From contig JAITEE010000066.1 of NCBI GenBank assembly GCA_031282205.1, positions 1 to 46,873 of the forward strand: a stretch of DNA of 46,873 nucleotides, read 5' to 3'. A program made the translations under genes and the position numbers. Numbering within the stretch: the stretch's first letter is position 1; every line of letters begins with the position of its first letter. Origin of the DNA: Candidatus Methanovirga aequatorialis. GTDB taxonomy: Archaea; Methanobacteriota; Methanobacteria; Methanobacteriales; Methanobacteriaceae. The notes under the pieces were generated by a model. The model searched no databases and was not told the DNA's origin. It saw only the letters and a list, made by a program, of their open reading frames with translations. Shown here piece after piece: positions 36,167 through 46,410 of this stretch.

Positions 36167-37867
36167 TTATTCCCATCCAGGCTTTAATTCATCCCAAAGA
36201 ACATTAAAAGGTATTCTAAAACCCCGAACAGTTCCATTATAAACCATATAGGATTTATATTCCGTATTAAAACCCAATTCATTTAATTTGTTCGAAAGAG
36301 AAGAGCAAGACATATTAATCTTGCTTTTAGGATACCCTGCCTTAACAAGAATGAACTCATGCTCCTTCACAAGATTATACATTAAATAAGACACTCTGTT
36401 ACTATTCAAAAAATCTTTAAAGGTGTCTATAGTATTCTCAACATGTTTCACTTCTTGATAACGATTATAATCATCTCTGACAAGATTCAGGAAATCAACC
36501 CATGATTTCTCTTTGTATTCTGTGTTTTGGGATTTTTTAACTATTAAATCCTTATTAAATAGTAATCCATGAATTAACCATTCTCTAGCTTCTTTAAATG
36601 AAGCTATTTTCGCCTCTAAATCATGCTCACTTAAATCATGCTTATTTTCTTCACGAAAGGCATCTACAAACTCTAGGAAATAGTCTTTATCGGTCCACGA
36701 CTTCATAAACTTAATGATTAAGTCATAAGGCCTTTTTTCAGTATAATCTTTTATGTTCTCTATCCAAAACCCGACGAACAACTTAGATATTGGTTTAAAT
36801 ACTTCTTTTAGGTCATTAACTTCCATGAGATGATTGTATTCTTTAATTTGATCTTTTTTTGGTTTTTCAGACATCGAAAAGCGTAATATTTCATAACGAC
36901 GATCAACACCATCATCAAGATCGTCCTGAAAATCAGAATTACGAGTAGTAATCATATAGCCGAAGCAATAATCAACACCCCGCTCCTCACCATTCATATC
37001 CAACGGTCTGCGAACCTCATAATCACTAACCATTAATTTCATAAGTTCATTATTATATTCCATGAATGTTTCACCCTCATCTAAGACAAAACAGCCAGAT
37101 GGTTGCCTAAGCCCCCTAAAAATCCTTGCCTGACTGCTGAAGTGACCACTGCTGAAGTGACCCATCAAAGGAACATTCATCTCAAACAAGTTATAATTTG
37201 TGATTAATTTAGCAACGCTTGTTTTAGAAACAGTGTTAGGACCAATTAGGATAAGATTAGGAAATATTAGATGCTGTTGCTTCATCAACATGCTGCATTG
37301 GCTCATCAAACCAAAAAAATGCAACTTGATATACTTCTCAGGACTTGCACCGAAAACATTATATAAGTCGTGCAATAGAAGAATATACGTGAAGATTTGT
37401 TTTTTCACCCCCAACGAAGAAATATATTCTTCATATTTCATCAATGAAGACAAATCATATTGTTCATTATCTTTTTGAACAATAAAACCTTCTTCATTTT
37501 TGAATACAGAGTCCAAAGGCATTCTTTTTAGATGAGGAATACCAAACTGGTCATCCATGAACCTTATAAGGAATTGTCGGGCGGTTAACCCGCAAACATG
37601 CGTAGGAAAAGTGAATCGTGCCTTATTCACTAATTCATTCAATCCCTTAAATCTATAAGAAATTGAATCTATTTTCATTTCAGAGAACATGTATTCATCA
37701 TCCTCTAAAATGTTATAATATTCTTTGTAATCAGATATTTTCTGATTAAACACTTTGTCATGACTGAGATTCACATCATCATTTATTTTTGATGATTTAA
37801 CCCAGCCATGATCATAGTAGAATTCTTTGTTGCCAATTTTAAGGCAACTCAATTCTTCTTTATTCAT
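36167..37867 (-). CDS. AAA+ replicative helicase, MCM/SF3-like (start MNKEELS)
   Basis: Walker A NLILIGPNTVSKTSVAKL, Walker B GCFVLDEGE, sensor YMITTRNSDF, Arg DRRYEILRF; GAGGTG SD upstream of ATG 37867. Confidence 0.75.
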   Translation of the reverse strand: MNKEELSCLKIGNKEFYYDHGWVKSSKINDDVNLSHDKVFNQKISDYKEYYNILEDDEYMFSEMKIDSISYRFKGLNELVNKARFTFPTHVCGLTARQFLIRFMDDQFGIPHLKRMPLDSVFKNEEGFIVQKDNEQYDLSSLMKYEEYISSLGVKKQIFTYILLLHDLYNVFGASPEKYIKLHFFGLMSQCSMLMKQQHLIFPNLILIGPNTVSKTSVAKLITNYNLFEMNVPLMGHFSSGHFSSQARIFRGLRQPSGCFVLDEGETFMEYNNELMKLMVSDYEVRRPLDMNGEERGVDYCFGYMITTRNSDFQDDLDDGVDRRYEILRFSMSEKPKKDQIKEYNHLMEVNDLKEVFKPISKLFVGFWIENIKDYTEKRPYDLIIKFMKSWTDKDYFLEFVDAFREENKHDLSEHDLEAKIASFKEAREWLIHGLLFNKDLIVKKSQNTEYKEKSWVDFLNLVRDDYNRYQEVKHVENTIDTFKDFLNSNRVSYLMYNLVKEHEFILVKAGYPKSKINMSCSSLSNKLNELGFNTEYKSYMVYNGTVRGFRIPFNVLWDELKPGWE

Positions 37868-37917
37868 TCTAACACACCTCAGCAATTTTAAACGGTGTGT
37901 GCGTGTTCTGTTTACTT

Positions 37918-37936
37918 AAAATTTTTTCTGTTTTCT
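37918..37936 (+). repeat. attR: Candidate attR core
   Basis: AAAATTTTTTCTGTTTTCT, 18/19 with 5630-5648. Confidence 0.35.
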
Positions 37937-38227
37937 AAATATAAACAATAATTATCATAACGTCATTCATTGAATAGATGTTTTACAATATTTTTGAAAG
38001 TATTTATATTAGGTTTGTCATAGTACTGATGATAAATACTTTGGTATTTTTTTGATTTTTTCACACCGTTATAATTTCTACCTGATTAAAGATTTATAAT
38101 GACAAAATGATTTAATGAAAGTTATAAAGATATCTAAACGATTTAAAATTATTAAATGAATTAAAAAAGTTGTTGTTTTAAGTGATAAGGAGTTTTATAT
38201 ATTTATCAATAGTTTATAGGTGATAAG

Positions 38228-39013
38228 ATGGATTTATTGTTTTTTTCTTTTGCTTTGAAAAATATTTTTAGAAATAAATGGAGATCAACGTTTATTATAG
38301 TTCTTTTAGTAATTGGTGTTTTTGCATTATTTGCGAGTGTGACCTCAAGTGAAATCAGTGGGATTTTGTTGGATAAGATGATCAATGGATCAATTGGGAA
38401 TACAAGTTTTGGGGACAACAATAACTTTTCTTCCTTGATGGAAAACTATTCAAACTTAGATTATTCTTCACTGAATTCTTCTGATTTAGATACTGAGAAT
38501 TCATCTGTAAATACGGGTATATTTGCTAACTTCAATGGTTCCAATCCTCTGAACAACTCGAATATTTCCAGTATTGAAGACCTAAGGAAGGAGATGACTG
38601 AGGGCATAAAAACCTTGTTCTTTTATTTGACTGTTTTCCTTGTTATTATGGGTTCTCTTGTTATCATGATTGCAATGTTAAAAGCTGTAGGTGAGAGAAC
38701 GAGGGAAATTGGTGTTTTAAAAAGTATTGGCTGGACTAATTCCAGAGTTTCTGGCTTAATCTTGTTAGAATCTATTTTTCAGTTGTTCATTGCTTGGATT
38801 GTGGTTATAATCTTACTACTAATTCTTTATGTGATGAATGGTCAATCTATTAATGAGTCTTTTGTTAATACGTTACATATGAATATGGACATAGTCTATA
38901 GAATTTTTGCAATAACCTTCTTAACATCTTTACTCGTACCTATAATTGGAGTTATAATCCCCTTGTTGAAAGCATTCCGTATAAAACCAAGTGAAGCAAT
39001 GAGATATGAATAG
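38228..39013 (+). CDS. ABC transporter permease, FtsX/MacB-like
   Basis: N-terminal TM, AVGERTREIGVLKSIGWTNSRV, C-terminal TMs, LLKAFRIKPSEAMRYE. Confidence 0.9.
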   Translation: MDLLFFSFALKNIFRNKWRSTFIIVLLVIGVFALFASVTSSEISGILLDKMINGSIGNTSFGDNNNFSSLMENYSNLDYSSLNSSDLDTENSSVNTGIFANFNGSNPLNNSNISSIEDLRKEMTEGIKTLFFYLTVFLVIMGSLVIMIAMLKAVGERTREIGVLKSIGWTNSRVSGLILLESIFQLFIAWIVVIILLLILYVMNGQSINESFVNTLHMNMDIVYRIFAITFLTSLLVPIIGVIIPLLKAFRIKPSEAMRYE

Positions 39014-39070
39014 TTGATGGGTTTTTTGCTGTTTTGAATCAAAACTTTTTTAAAGAATGATCAAGGAGCT

Positions 39071-39730
39071 ATGATATTAATGATAAGCATTAGAAATTTA
39101 ACTAAAATATATGATAAGGGAAGAACGATAGCTTTAAATAAAGTTGATTTAGATGTTGAAGATGGTGAATTTGTTTCCATAATGGGTACCTCTGGTTCAG
39201 GTAAATCGACTTTGTTGAATATGATTGGAGGGTTGGATGTCCCAAATGAGGGAACTGTGGATGTTATGGGAGAAAACTTATCTAAGATGAATTTGAGTAG
39301 GTATAGGCGAGAAACTGTAGGATTTGTTTTTCAGTTACATAACCTTGTTCCTAATCTTACTTGTGTGGAAAACGTTGAATTACCTTTGTTTGGTAGTGCA
39401 AGATCATCTGAGATGAAGAGTAGAGCAATGGATCTTTTAAAGGCTGTAGGATTAGATCAATATTCTAATAAACACCCGAATAAATTATCTGGTGGGCAGA
39501 TGCAGAGAGTGGCTATTGCACGGGCTTTGGTTAATAATCCTAAAATTATATTGGCTGATGAACCAACAGGACAGCTTGATAGTGAAAATAGTGATTTGAT
39601 CATGGATTTGTTACAGGAAAAACAAAAAGAAACAAATGCTGCACTTATAGTCGTCACTCATGATTTTGAAATAGCTAAAAGGGCAGAAAGAATAATTAAA
39701 ATTAGGGATGGACAGATAGAAGAGTCATGA
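39071..39730 (+). CDS. ABC transporter ATP-binding protein (LolD/MacB type)
   Basis: GTSGSGKST, LSGGQMQRVAIARAL, ILADEPTG. Confidence 0.97.
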   Translation: MILMISIRNLTKIYDKGRTIALNKVDLDVEDGEFVSIMGTSGSGKSTLLNMIGGLDVPNEGTVDVMGENLSKMNLSRYRRETVGFVFQLHNLVPNLTCVENVELPLFGSARSSEMKSRAMDLLKAVGLDQYSNKHPNKLSGGQMQRVAIARALVNNPKIILADEPTGQLDSENSDLIMDLLQEKQKETNAALIVVTHDFEIAKRAERIIKIRDGQIEES

Positions 39731-40388
39731 TTTTTGTTAGAATAATTTGAATTAATAAATGTTTCGTATAGTTTGTTTAAATATCTATCAATTTTCCAAA
39801 AAGGTTTCTATATTCATAATTCAATGTTCTCACTTTAAAAAATAAAATTTTATCCATGTTTATATTATAAAATTGGAATATGATTTTAAATTAAAAAAGA
39901 AATAAAAGGATATTATACCTACTAAATTTGATTTTGAACTGAATACTAATTTAGGCATGAGAGTTAATTTTGCAAGTTTTGAACGTTAAAAAACATTTTA
40001 ATTTTTTTAAAATAACCATTTAATGTTATAGTGTATTAAATAATGTTTGTAAGTAATAAAAATGTTTAATTATTTATTATAAACATTAAATTTTTAATTA
40101 AAGAAATTATAATTGATATTTTTAAAAATAAAAGTATTTATAAATATCTTATTATAGTGATAATGGTAATGTTTATCAATATTAATCTAATTATTTCTTA
40201 TAAAAATTCTCTAAATTAAATTTGAATAGATTATATTGGATATTGATATTTTATAATTGACAAACTTTACCAAAATCATTATAATAGCTATTTTATAGTA
40301 TTTCTTATATTTTTTAGTTTTTATTTATATGTTTAATTAGCTAAAATTTGCGTTTAGAAGATGTTATATAAATAGTTTGCTATAAAAA

Positions 40389-40488
40389 GAGGATGTAAAA
40401 AAGTGTGGAGTTTTTCATGAAAATCAACAATTTACTTATAAAGAAAATGTGAAAAATCAAAAAAAACTCCACAAAAATTTACACCCTC
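40389..40488. mobile_element. 100-bp MITE-like element with TIRs and 8-bp TSD (TATAAAAA)
   Basis: GAGGATGTAAAAAAGTGTGGAGTTTTT ... CTCCACAAAAATTTACACCCTC; TATAAAAA at 40381-40388 and 40489-40496. Confidence 0.75.
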
Positions 40489-40602
40489 TATAAAAATAAA
40501 GAAAAAATAAAATTATAAAATATACAAATCACTATAATTTATAAAATCTTAAATAGATAATTTTCATGGAAATTAAAAATAATTTTATAAGTATTAGGTT
40601 TT

Positions 40603-41880
40603 TTAACTAAATAGCTGTTCTAACATCCATTCTGGATCATATTCGACAATATCATCGTATCCTTGACCTACTCCTAAAAACATGATTGGTTTTTGAATGA
40701 CGTAGGATATTGAAAGTGATGCTCCACCTTTTGTGTCGGCGTCTGCTTTGGTTAGAATAACTCCGTCAATATCAATTTTAGCATTGAATTTAATTACTTG
40801 TTCGACGGAGTTGTTCCCCGTTAATGCATCGCCAACGAATACGATTATGTCTGGTTTTGTGACTCTTTTTATTTTTTTCATTTCGTCCATAAGATTGGTA
40901 TTTGTTTGCATTCTACCTGCGGTATCTATTAATACTAATTCTTTTCCTTTAGATTTCGCATGTTCAATAGCGTCATATGCAACTGCCGCAGGATCAGAAC
41001 CTTTTTGATGTTTGATCACTTTGATTTTGAGTTTGTCGGTGTGGTGTGTTATTTGTTCGATGGCTCCTGCTCTGAATGTGTCTGAAGCTGCGACGACTGG
41101 GGTGTAACCTTTTTTTAAATAGTAATTGGCTAATTTGGCTATTGTTGTTGTTTTTCCAGTTCCGTTTATTCCAACGAACATTACAATTAATGGTTTCCCT
41201 TTTTTCTTTGCTTCTTCTAACATTTCAGTCATTTTTTTGCCATCGACATCGATGATTTTTAAAACGGCTTTTTTTAATGCTGCGTAGGTGACATCGGCGA
41301 TTTCATCACTTCTTCCAATTTTTGTTCCAAGAAGGTCTTTTTTCACGGATTCAATGACTGTGTTAGCTACGTCAATGGCCACATCTCCTTCTAAAAGGCC
41401 TAACTCGAGTTCCCATAGAACCTCTTCAATATCTTTTTCTGATATGGTTTTTTCTTTAATAAAAGATAGAAAATTTAATTTGCTTTTTTTTTCTTTTTCT
41501 CCTTCAACTGTAACATCATCGTGTTTTATGTCTTCTTCACTATCCTCTTTCTTTTTAAAGGAGGGTAGCCATTTTTTGAATGAGCTTTTTTTCTCAGTTT
41601 TCTCTTCATCTGATTTTTTTTGTGTTGTTTCGTTATTTTTGGAGATGGTTTCTTTTTCGTTTATTATTGATGTTGGTTTTTCTTCTGGTTTTTTGGTTTT
41701 ATCTTCATCGACTTTAGATGGTTTTTCTTTTGGAGGTTCTTTACTATCGACCTTAGTTAATTCTTCAACTTTCTTTAAATGTTTTCCTTCTATGTTGTTC
41801 TCTTCTTTTGCTTCATCTGAAATTTTCTTTGTTAGCTTATTGGTGGCATCACTGAATTTCTTTTTTAATGATTCAAACAA
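40603..41880 (-). CDS. ftsY: Signal recognition particle receptor FtsY
   Basis: FVGINGTGKTTTIAKLA, DTFRAGAIEQ, LIDTAGRMQTN, TKADADTKGG; acidic N-terminus. Confidence 0.97.
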   Translation of the reverse strand: MFESLKKKFSDATNKLTKKISDEAKEENNIEGKHLKKVEELTKVDSKEPPKEKPSKVDEDKTKKPEEKPTSIINEKETISKNNETTQKKSDEEKTEKKSSFKKWLPSFKKKEDSEEDIKHDDVTVEGEKEKKSKLNFLSFIKEKTISEKDIEEVLWELELGLLEGDVAIDVANTVIESVKKDLLGTKIGRSDEIADVTYAALKKAVLKIIDVDGKKMTEMLEEAKKKGKPLIVMFVGINGTGKTTTIAKLANYYLKKGYTPVVAASDTFRAGAIEQITHHTDKLKIKVIKHQKGSDPAAVAYDAIEHAKSKGKELVLIDTAGRMQTNTNLMDEMKKIKRVTKPDIIVFVGDALTGNNSVEQVIKFNAKIDIDGVILTKADADTKGGASLSISYVIQKPIMFLGVGQGYDDIVEYDPEWMLEQLFS

Positions 41881-42072
41881 GATCTTGACCTCCTATGTTA
41901 TGATGATGTGTGTTTAAGTGATGTTTGTGTAGATTTTTTGGCATGGTACGTTGATACGGTGTGTTTGGTGAGGAAGAATAAAATTAGGAGATAGTATTGG
42001 TATGACATTTTTTCATTGAATTATGGGGTTGGTTGAGGAATAAAAATATTGGTGCTTGGATTAGGAGTAATA

Positions 42073-42513
42073 TCACATGTTTTGGGGTTGTTGATTTCTT
42101 TGGGTTTCTATCATAAGCTTTTCGGCTTTTGGTGATAGTTGAGAGATAACTTGACTTATTTTTTCTAGGTTGGTTAGCATTTTACCGATACTTTGTTGTA
42201 ACTCTTTTTTTTGTTGGGCGATAGTTTTTTTAGCTTCATCAATATTTTTTTTAATGGCTACACCAGCACCAATGCTCATGATGACTTCGTTGGTATTGTT
42301 GATCTCGGCTTCCATAAAAGAGCCTGCTCCAACAGGTACCAATGTATTTAATCTACTTTTTCCCTGCACATCTTTTATGGTTGTTTCTAGGATCTCGACT
42401 TCATTTAAAGATGCTTGAATGGTGTCAATTTGTTGTTGTACTACTTCTGCTTGATTTTTATAGATATTTATTTGAGTCATGATATTTTCTAATTCGTTTT
42501 GTTGATTTTCCAT
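42073..42513 (-). CDS. pfdA: Prefoldin alpha subunit (start MENQQNE)
   Basis: Coiled coils plus LVPVGAGSFMEAEI..VIMSIGAGVAIKKN. Confidence 0.93.
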   Translation of the reverse strand: MENQQNELENIMTQINIYKNQAEVVQQQIDTIQASLNEVEILETTIKDVQGKSRLNTLVPVGAGSFMEAEINNTNEVIMSIGAGVAIKKNIDEAKKTIAQQKKELQQSIGKMLTNLEKISQVISQLSPKAEKLMIETQRNQQPQNM

Positions 42514-42586
42514 TTGATTACCTTCGTTTATAATTTTCATGGATATATTGTAAAAAAAGAGATAGTGGAATTTTTAAGGACAGGGT

Positions 42587-42811
42587 TTAAGCTATTGCTT
42601 TTATTAGTGGGTCTATAACTTCGTCTTTGTTTATTTCTTTAATTTTTTCTATTTTAATCATATTTTTTTTGATTCTGTGCTTGCTTCCAAATTCGGAATA
42701 TATTTTTTCGTAGATATCCTTTTCATTTGTTGCTTTGAGCTCTTTTGTAAAGATCTGAGTTTCTTCGCCTAATGCAAATTTACCTTTTATTCTATAAATT
42801 TTTGTTTTCAT
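42587..42811 (-). CDS. rpl18a: Ribosomal protein L18a/LX
   Basis: YRIKGKF..TKELKATNEKDIYEKIYSEFGSKHRIKKNMIKI. Confidence 0.92.
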   Translation of the reverse strand: MKTKIYRIKGKFALGEETQIFTKELKATNEKDIYEKIYSEFGSKHRIKKNMIKIEKIKEINKDEVIDPLIKAIA

Positions 42812-42903
42812 TCTATAATCCTCTTGTATTAATATTGATTATTTAAAATGTATTGGCATTTAGTAATCATTTTTTTATGTATCTTATTGATCTTAAGAAA
42901 CGA

Positions 42904-43572
42904 TCAACCATCAAGAAAACCTAACGCTTCTTCGATTTTTAACATTTCTGGTCCTGATGTCTCTTGGGGAACTATGGCTCCAAATGAATTGGCTATTGAA
43001 CATGCACCAACAAGAATGTTTCCTCTTCCGACAGTGCCAGTGCTGGCAGGAACTTTAAAAATTTTTTCAGTGAACTTAATCTCATCTTCTGATGTGTCGA
43101 CATGGAGAAGAGCACCTTTGTTGGTGATGTTGGCTAGAGATCCTAAGATATTAAATCCTGCAATGGATTTCCTCCCCACGTAGACATTTAGATTATCTTC
43201 AATAATATTAACTGAATCATCAGAAAGTAATGGACTAACCACGGCCCCATTATCGTTTGCAATGGCTATGTTTCCTATTGCAGTGTACTTATCTGGAAGT
43301 TTAGCAACGTTAATTCCAAAGTTTTCTAATGATTCAATTTCTCTATCGAATGTATATGGAGAAACAATTAGCCCGTTAGAATTACCTACTGTTAAAGCTC
43401 CTACTAAGCTGCTTCCTGCGATAGAAGTTTTTATAATATCTACGTTCAACACTTCTTTTAAAATTTCTTCCATTGATTCTTCAAGGTTTGTAGGAACAAT
43501 TGCAATTTCGTTAGTAACTGATATGTAAACGCCTAAATTAGGACTTCCCATGAGGTCAATTCTTTTAAGCAT
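42904..43572 (-). CDS. eif6: Translation initiation factor 6
   Basis: GSPNLGVYISVTNEIAIVP..NSNGLIVSP..NDNGAVVSPLLSD. Confidence 0.97.
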   Translation of the reverse strand: MLKRIDLMGSPNLGVYISVTNEIAIVPTNLEESMEEILKEVLNVDIIKTSIAGSSLVGALTVGNSNGLIVSPYTFDREIESLENFGINVAKLPDKYTAIGNIAIANDNGAVVSPLLSDDSVNIIEDNLNVYVGRKSIAGFNILGSLANITNKGALLHVDTSEDEIKFTEKIFKVPASTGTVGRGNILVGACSIANSFGAIVPQETSGPEMLKIEEALGFLDG

Positions 43573-43607
43573 TAATCTTTATCTCCTTTTAATAGATTGG
43601 TATTAAA

Positions 43608-43853
43608 TTATTCTTCTAATGTAGCTTTAACTACACTATCATCATCTTTAACAGCTTTAACTTTGATTTTTGAAGGTATTTTTTGAATACTTCTTGCCCA
43701 AATTTTTTCATTAACTTTTGCATCAAGTTTGACTTCTTCAGCTTTCATATGTTTCTTCAAGAAATTTTGAACTTCTCTAATGGCTCTTGGTGCTCTTATA
43801 GTTCTTTGAACATTTTTAACTTTTCTAAGTGGTATGGTATATACTCTTTCCAT
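43608..43853 (-). CDS. rpl31e: Ribosomal protein L31e
   Basis: [38 protein letters not shown]. Confidence 0.95.
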   Translation of the reverse strand: MERVYTIPLRKVKNVQRTIRAPRAIREVQNFLKKHMKAEEVKLDAKVNEKIWARSIQKIPSKIKVKAVKDDDSVVKATLEE

Positions 43854-43983
43854 TATAAACACTCCTATATCCGAACTTTTTAATAGGTTCTCTAATTGTT
43901 TTTAGCAACGAAGGTTTGATCAAATAATCGTTATTTATTACTACCTGCAAATAATCTATGTTATAAAATATAGAATATACTCA

Positions 43984-44139
43984 CTATACTTTAAGACTAT
44001 TTCTTCTCCAATGTCTTGGTTTATGTTTGTATTTAACACTACGACTAGTTTTAACTACTGCCCATACGGGAACTCTTCTATTCTGTTTATAAGCTTTTGC
44101 AAGTCTCAATTTTTTACCTAACGGTCTATGTATACTCAT
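43984..44139 (-). CDS. rpl39e: Ribosomal protein L39e (not in ORF track)
   Basis: Manual translation [51 protein letters not shown]. Confidence 0.95.
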   Translation of the reverse strand: MSIHRPLGKKLRLAKAYKQNRRVPVWAVVKTSRSVKYKHKPRHWRRNSLKV

Positions 44140-44733
44140 TTAATCACCTATTTTAAATCCAACAACTCTGGTTTGGTAATGTTCTGGAAATATTTCAGAA
44201 GATTTAAATCCTCTCTCATCAATTAAACATCTAATTTCAACTTCATAATCTGAACTATTTTCTTTGTTACTTTTTTCTTTTTTAAACTCAAAGAGATTGT
44301 TAACAATGGTGTCTATGGTTTTATAACCAAAACCATTTAGATTAAGGTACTGAATATTTTTTCTATCTTCCAAACTTTTAATTTCATTTTCATCTAATTT
44401 AGGAACTCTGTCATCTCTTCTGGTTCCATCAGCAATGATACCATATTCTAAATCAGATAGATTTTCAATTACTTCTTTATGAATATAATCAATACCATTA
44501 TTTGGAAATCCATCTTTGATGATCATGTCAACTCCTTTTTCAAGAATCTCTTTATCCAGCTCTAAAACATCAAAATCAAATAATAATGATTTTGCGGATT
44601 TCATAGCAGGGGTATATGATTTAAAAACTCCAAAATTAGCATTCATTAATTTGGGATTAAATCCCATTTTTTTTAGGATAATAGCTATTAAAGAACTATC
44701 TTTACCACCACTATATAGAACAGCAGTATTCAT
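44140..44733 (-). CDS. PP-loop ATPase family protein
   Basis: MNTAVLYSGGKDSSLIAIILKKMGF PP-loop. Confidence 0.85.
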   Translation of the reverse strand: MNTAVLYSGGKDSSLIAIILKKMGFNPKLMNANFGVFKSYTPAMKSAKSLLFDFDVLELDKEILEKGVDMIIKDGFPNNGIDYIHKEVIENLSDLEYGIIADGTRRDDRVPKLDENEIKSLEDRKNIQYLNLNGFGYKTIDTIVNNLFEFKKEKSNKENSSDYEVEIRCLIDERGFKSSEIFPEHYQTRVVGFKIGD

Positions 44734-44774
44734 TAGATCACATATCATAGCTATTTAAACTAGTTCATTGATTT

Positions 44775-45098
44775 TTATTTTCTTCTTATGTTGATCTCTC
44801 TTTTTGTGCCAGAGACTCTTTTTAAGAGATCTTTAAGTTGATCATCGGTTATTTTATTTTTAACAGTACCAGATTGAACAATTTGAATTAGTTGTAACTC
44901 AACTTGATTAACAAAATCAGGTTTGGTTAATTTTAGGTTGTTTAATCTATTTCGAGCTTCAGGAGTTAATATTTGAATCATTGCTTGTTTTTTTTGCATT
45001 TCTAATTCTTGCTGCATTTTTTGCTGATTTTCAGCAGCTATAGCTTGTTGTTGTAACTCTGCCATTCTTTTTTGTCTTAATTCATCAAGATCAGTAAT
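44775..45098 (-). CDS. PDCD5-family DNA-binding protein, proposed AUU start
   Basis: (I)TDLDELRQKRMAELQQQAIAAENQQKMQQE..ILTPEARNRLNNLKLTKP; track ORF starts at internal ATG 45065. Confidence 0.8.
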   Translation of the reverse strand: MTDLDELRQKRMAELQQQAIAAENQQKMQQELEMQKKQAMIQILTPEARNRLNNLKLTKPDFVNQVELQLIQIVQSGTVKNKITDDQLKDLLKRVSGTKREINIRRK

Positions 45099-45217
45099 AT
45101 TATTACTCTCCTAAACTACCATTAAACACAATATTTTTAGTTATTTAATATCATTTATTGGTAACATTAATTCAAATAATTTAGTTTTTTAGTGTATATT
45201 GAACTAATAATTATATA

Positions 45218-45673
45218 TTAAACTAATATTTTTTGAGAATATTTCTTGAGTTCTGGAATATCTTTAATTACCTCTGCAGAGGATTTATCTAGGAATGACA
45301 TGCCTTGTGGGGTAATAACTCTTCCACCATCGACTTTTTTAACGTAACCTGCTTCTTCTAATTGATGTAGTACTCCACGAATAATGGATCCACTTCCTTT
45401 TCTAAATTTTTCGGGGTCAACACCATTATCTTTTTTTCCACCATAGAAGGTTTTAAGACTGTTAATTCCAACGGGACCATCCATGTAAACTCTTCTTAAT
45501 ACAGCAGCACATCTTACATACCACCAATCAATATTGTCTGGTTTTCTTTCTTTGTGAACCCCTGTTTTAACAAAATTACCCCATTCAGGAGCTTCAATTT
45601 TGTTGTTGTTGTAAAAATCATCTGCAACATGCTTTATTAATAAATCTGCAGGAACATCATACACTGTAACCAT
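45218..45673 (-). CDS. rps19e: Ribosomal protein S19e
   Basis: [55 protein letters not shown]. Confidence 0.96.
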   Translation of the reverse strand: MVTVYDVPADLLIKHVADDFYNNNKIEAPEWGNFVKTGVHKERKPDNIDWWYVRCAAVLRRVYMDGPVGINSLKTFYGGKKDNGVDPEKFRKGSGSIIRGVLHQLEEAGYVKKVDGGRVITPQGMSFLDKSSAEVIKDIPELKKYSQKILV

Positions 45674-45806
45674 ATTATTATCTCCTATTAATTTAATTTT
45701 TTCATTTAAGTATGAATATTATTTTTTCATTGGTCTATTATCTAATTTATAGTTATGAATGAACTCATATAATTAGATGATATTTAAACTAACTACTACT
45801 TTTAAA

Positions 45807-46070
45807 CTAACTACTACCTTTTTTATAAATAACTACGACATTACCTCTTAAATCAACAATTTTTGACTTAGTGCTGGTAACAATCTTATCAGTATAATAT
45901 TCTTTCTTGTCTGCAATCCCTTTAGCAAATCGTAATTTCACGACTTCATAGGATTTTAGTTGACGCTTTATTTCTTCAGATATATTTTCATTAACACCCG
46001 ATTTACCTATGTTAATGGTTATTGTGGAAAGAGATTTGTTCATTAGTTCTTTCTTTGATAATGTGAGCAT
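45807..46070 (-). CDS. YhbY/CRM-domain RNA-binding protein
   Basis: LSKKELMNKSLSTITINIGKSGVNENISEEIKRQLKSYEVVKLRFAKG. Confidence 0.88.
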   Translation of the reverse strand: MLTLSKKELMNKSLSTITINIGKSGVNENISEEIKRQLKSYEVVKLRFAKGIADKKEYYTDKIVTSTKSKIVDLRGNVVVIYKKGSS

Positions 46071-46410
46071 TGATCTTTGATCTCCTTTTTAGTTTCTTTT
46101 CTTTCTTGTAAGGAACTATCATGACATTGTCACATTCATGACATTTGATATGTACTTCGCTTGAAATTAAACGGACATTAGAGTTTTTACCAGGAAATAA
46201 AAATTTATAACAATTTTTACAATAGCTGCGACTCCATTTTTGAGGAATTTTAGCCTTGTATTTTTTGGAAATATCTCTTGCTATCTCAACGTATCTGTGG
46301 GATCTTGAGGAATTTTTTGGAAATTCTTTCATGGCCAAAGTGAACAGAATATCCATACGTTCTTTCGCTATATTTCTCATCCATTTTGGTTTTTTACTTC
46401 CTCTCGACAA
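46012..46410 (-). CDS. rnp4: RNase P protein component 4 (Rpp21/Rpr2)
   Basis: RSHRYVEIARDISKKYKAKIPQKWSRSYCKNCYKFLFPG..KCHECDN. Confidence 0.93.
   Translation of the reverse strand: MSRGSKKPKWMRNIAKERMDILFTLAMKEFPKNSSRSHRYVEIARDISKKYKAKIPQKWSRSYCKNCYKFLFPGKNSNVRLISSEVHIKCHECDNVMIVPYKKEKKLKRRSKINAHIIKERTNEQISFHNNH

Larger units (their letters stand above)
5640..37930. mobile_element. Integrated tailed archaeal provirus (boundaries approximate)
   Basis: Terminase, portal, capsid, tape measure, lysin, integrase and helicase lie contiguously between unrelated host genes. Confidence 0.93.

Noticed and set aside
41288-41917. 209-aa + strand ORF opposite ftsY
   Set aside because: Antisense to the charged FtsY N-terminus; Ser/Phe-rich shadow.
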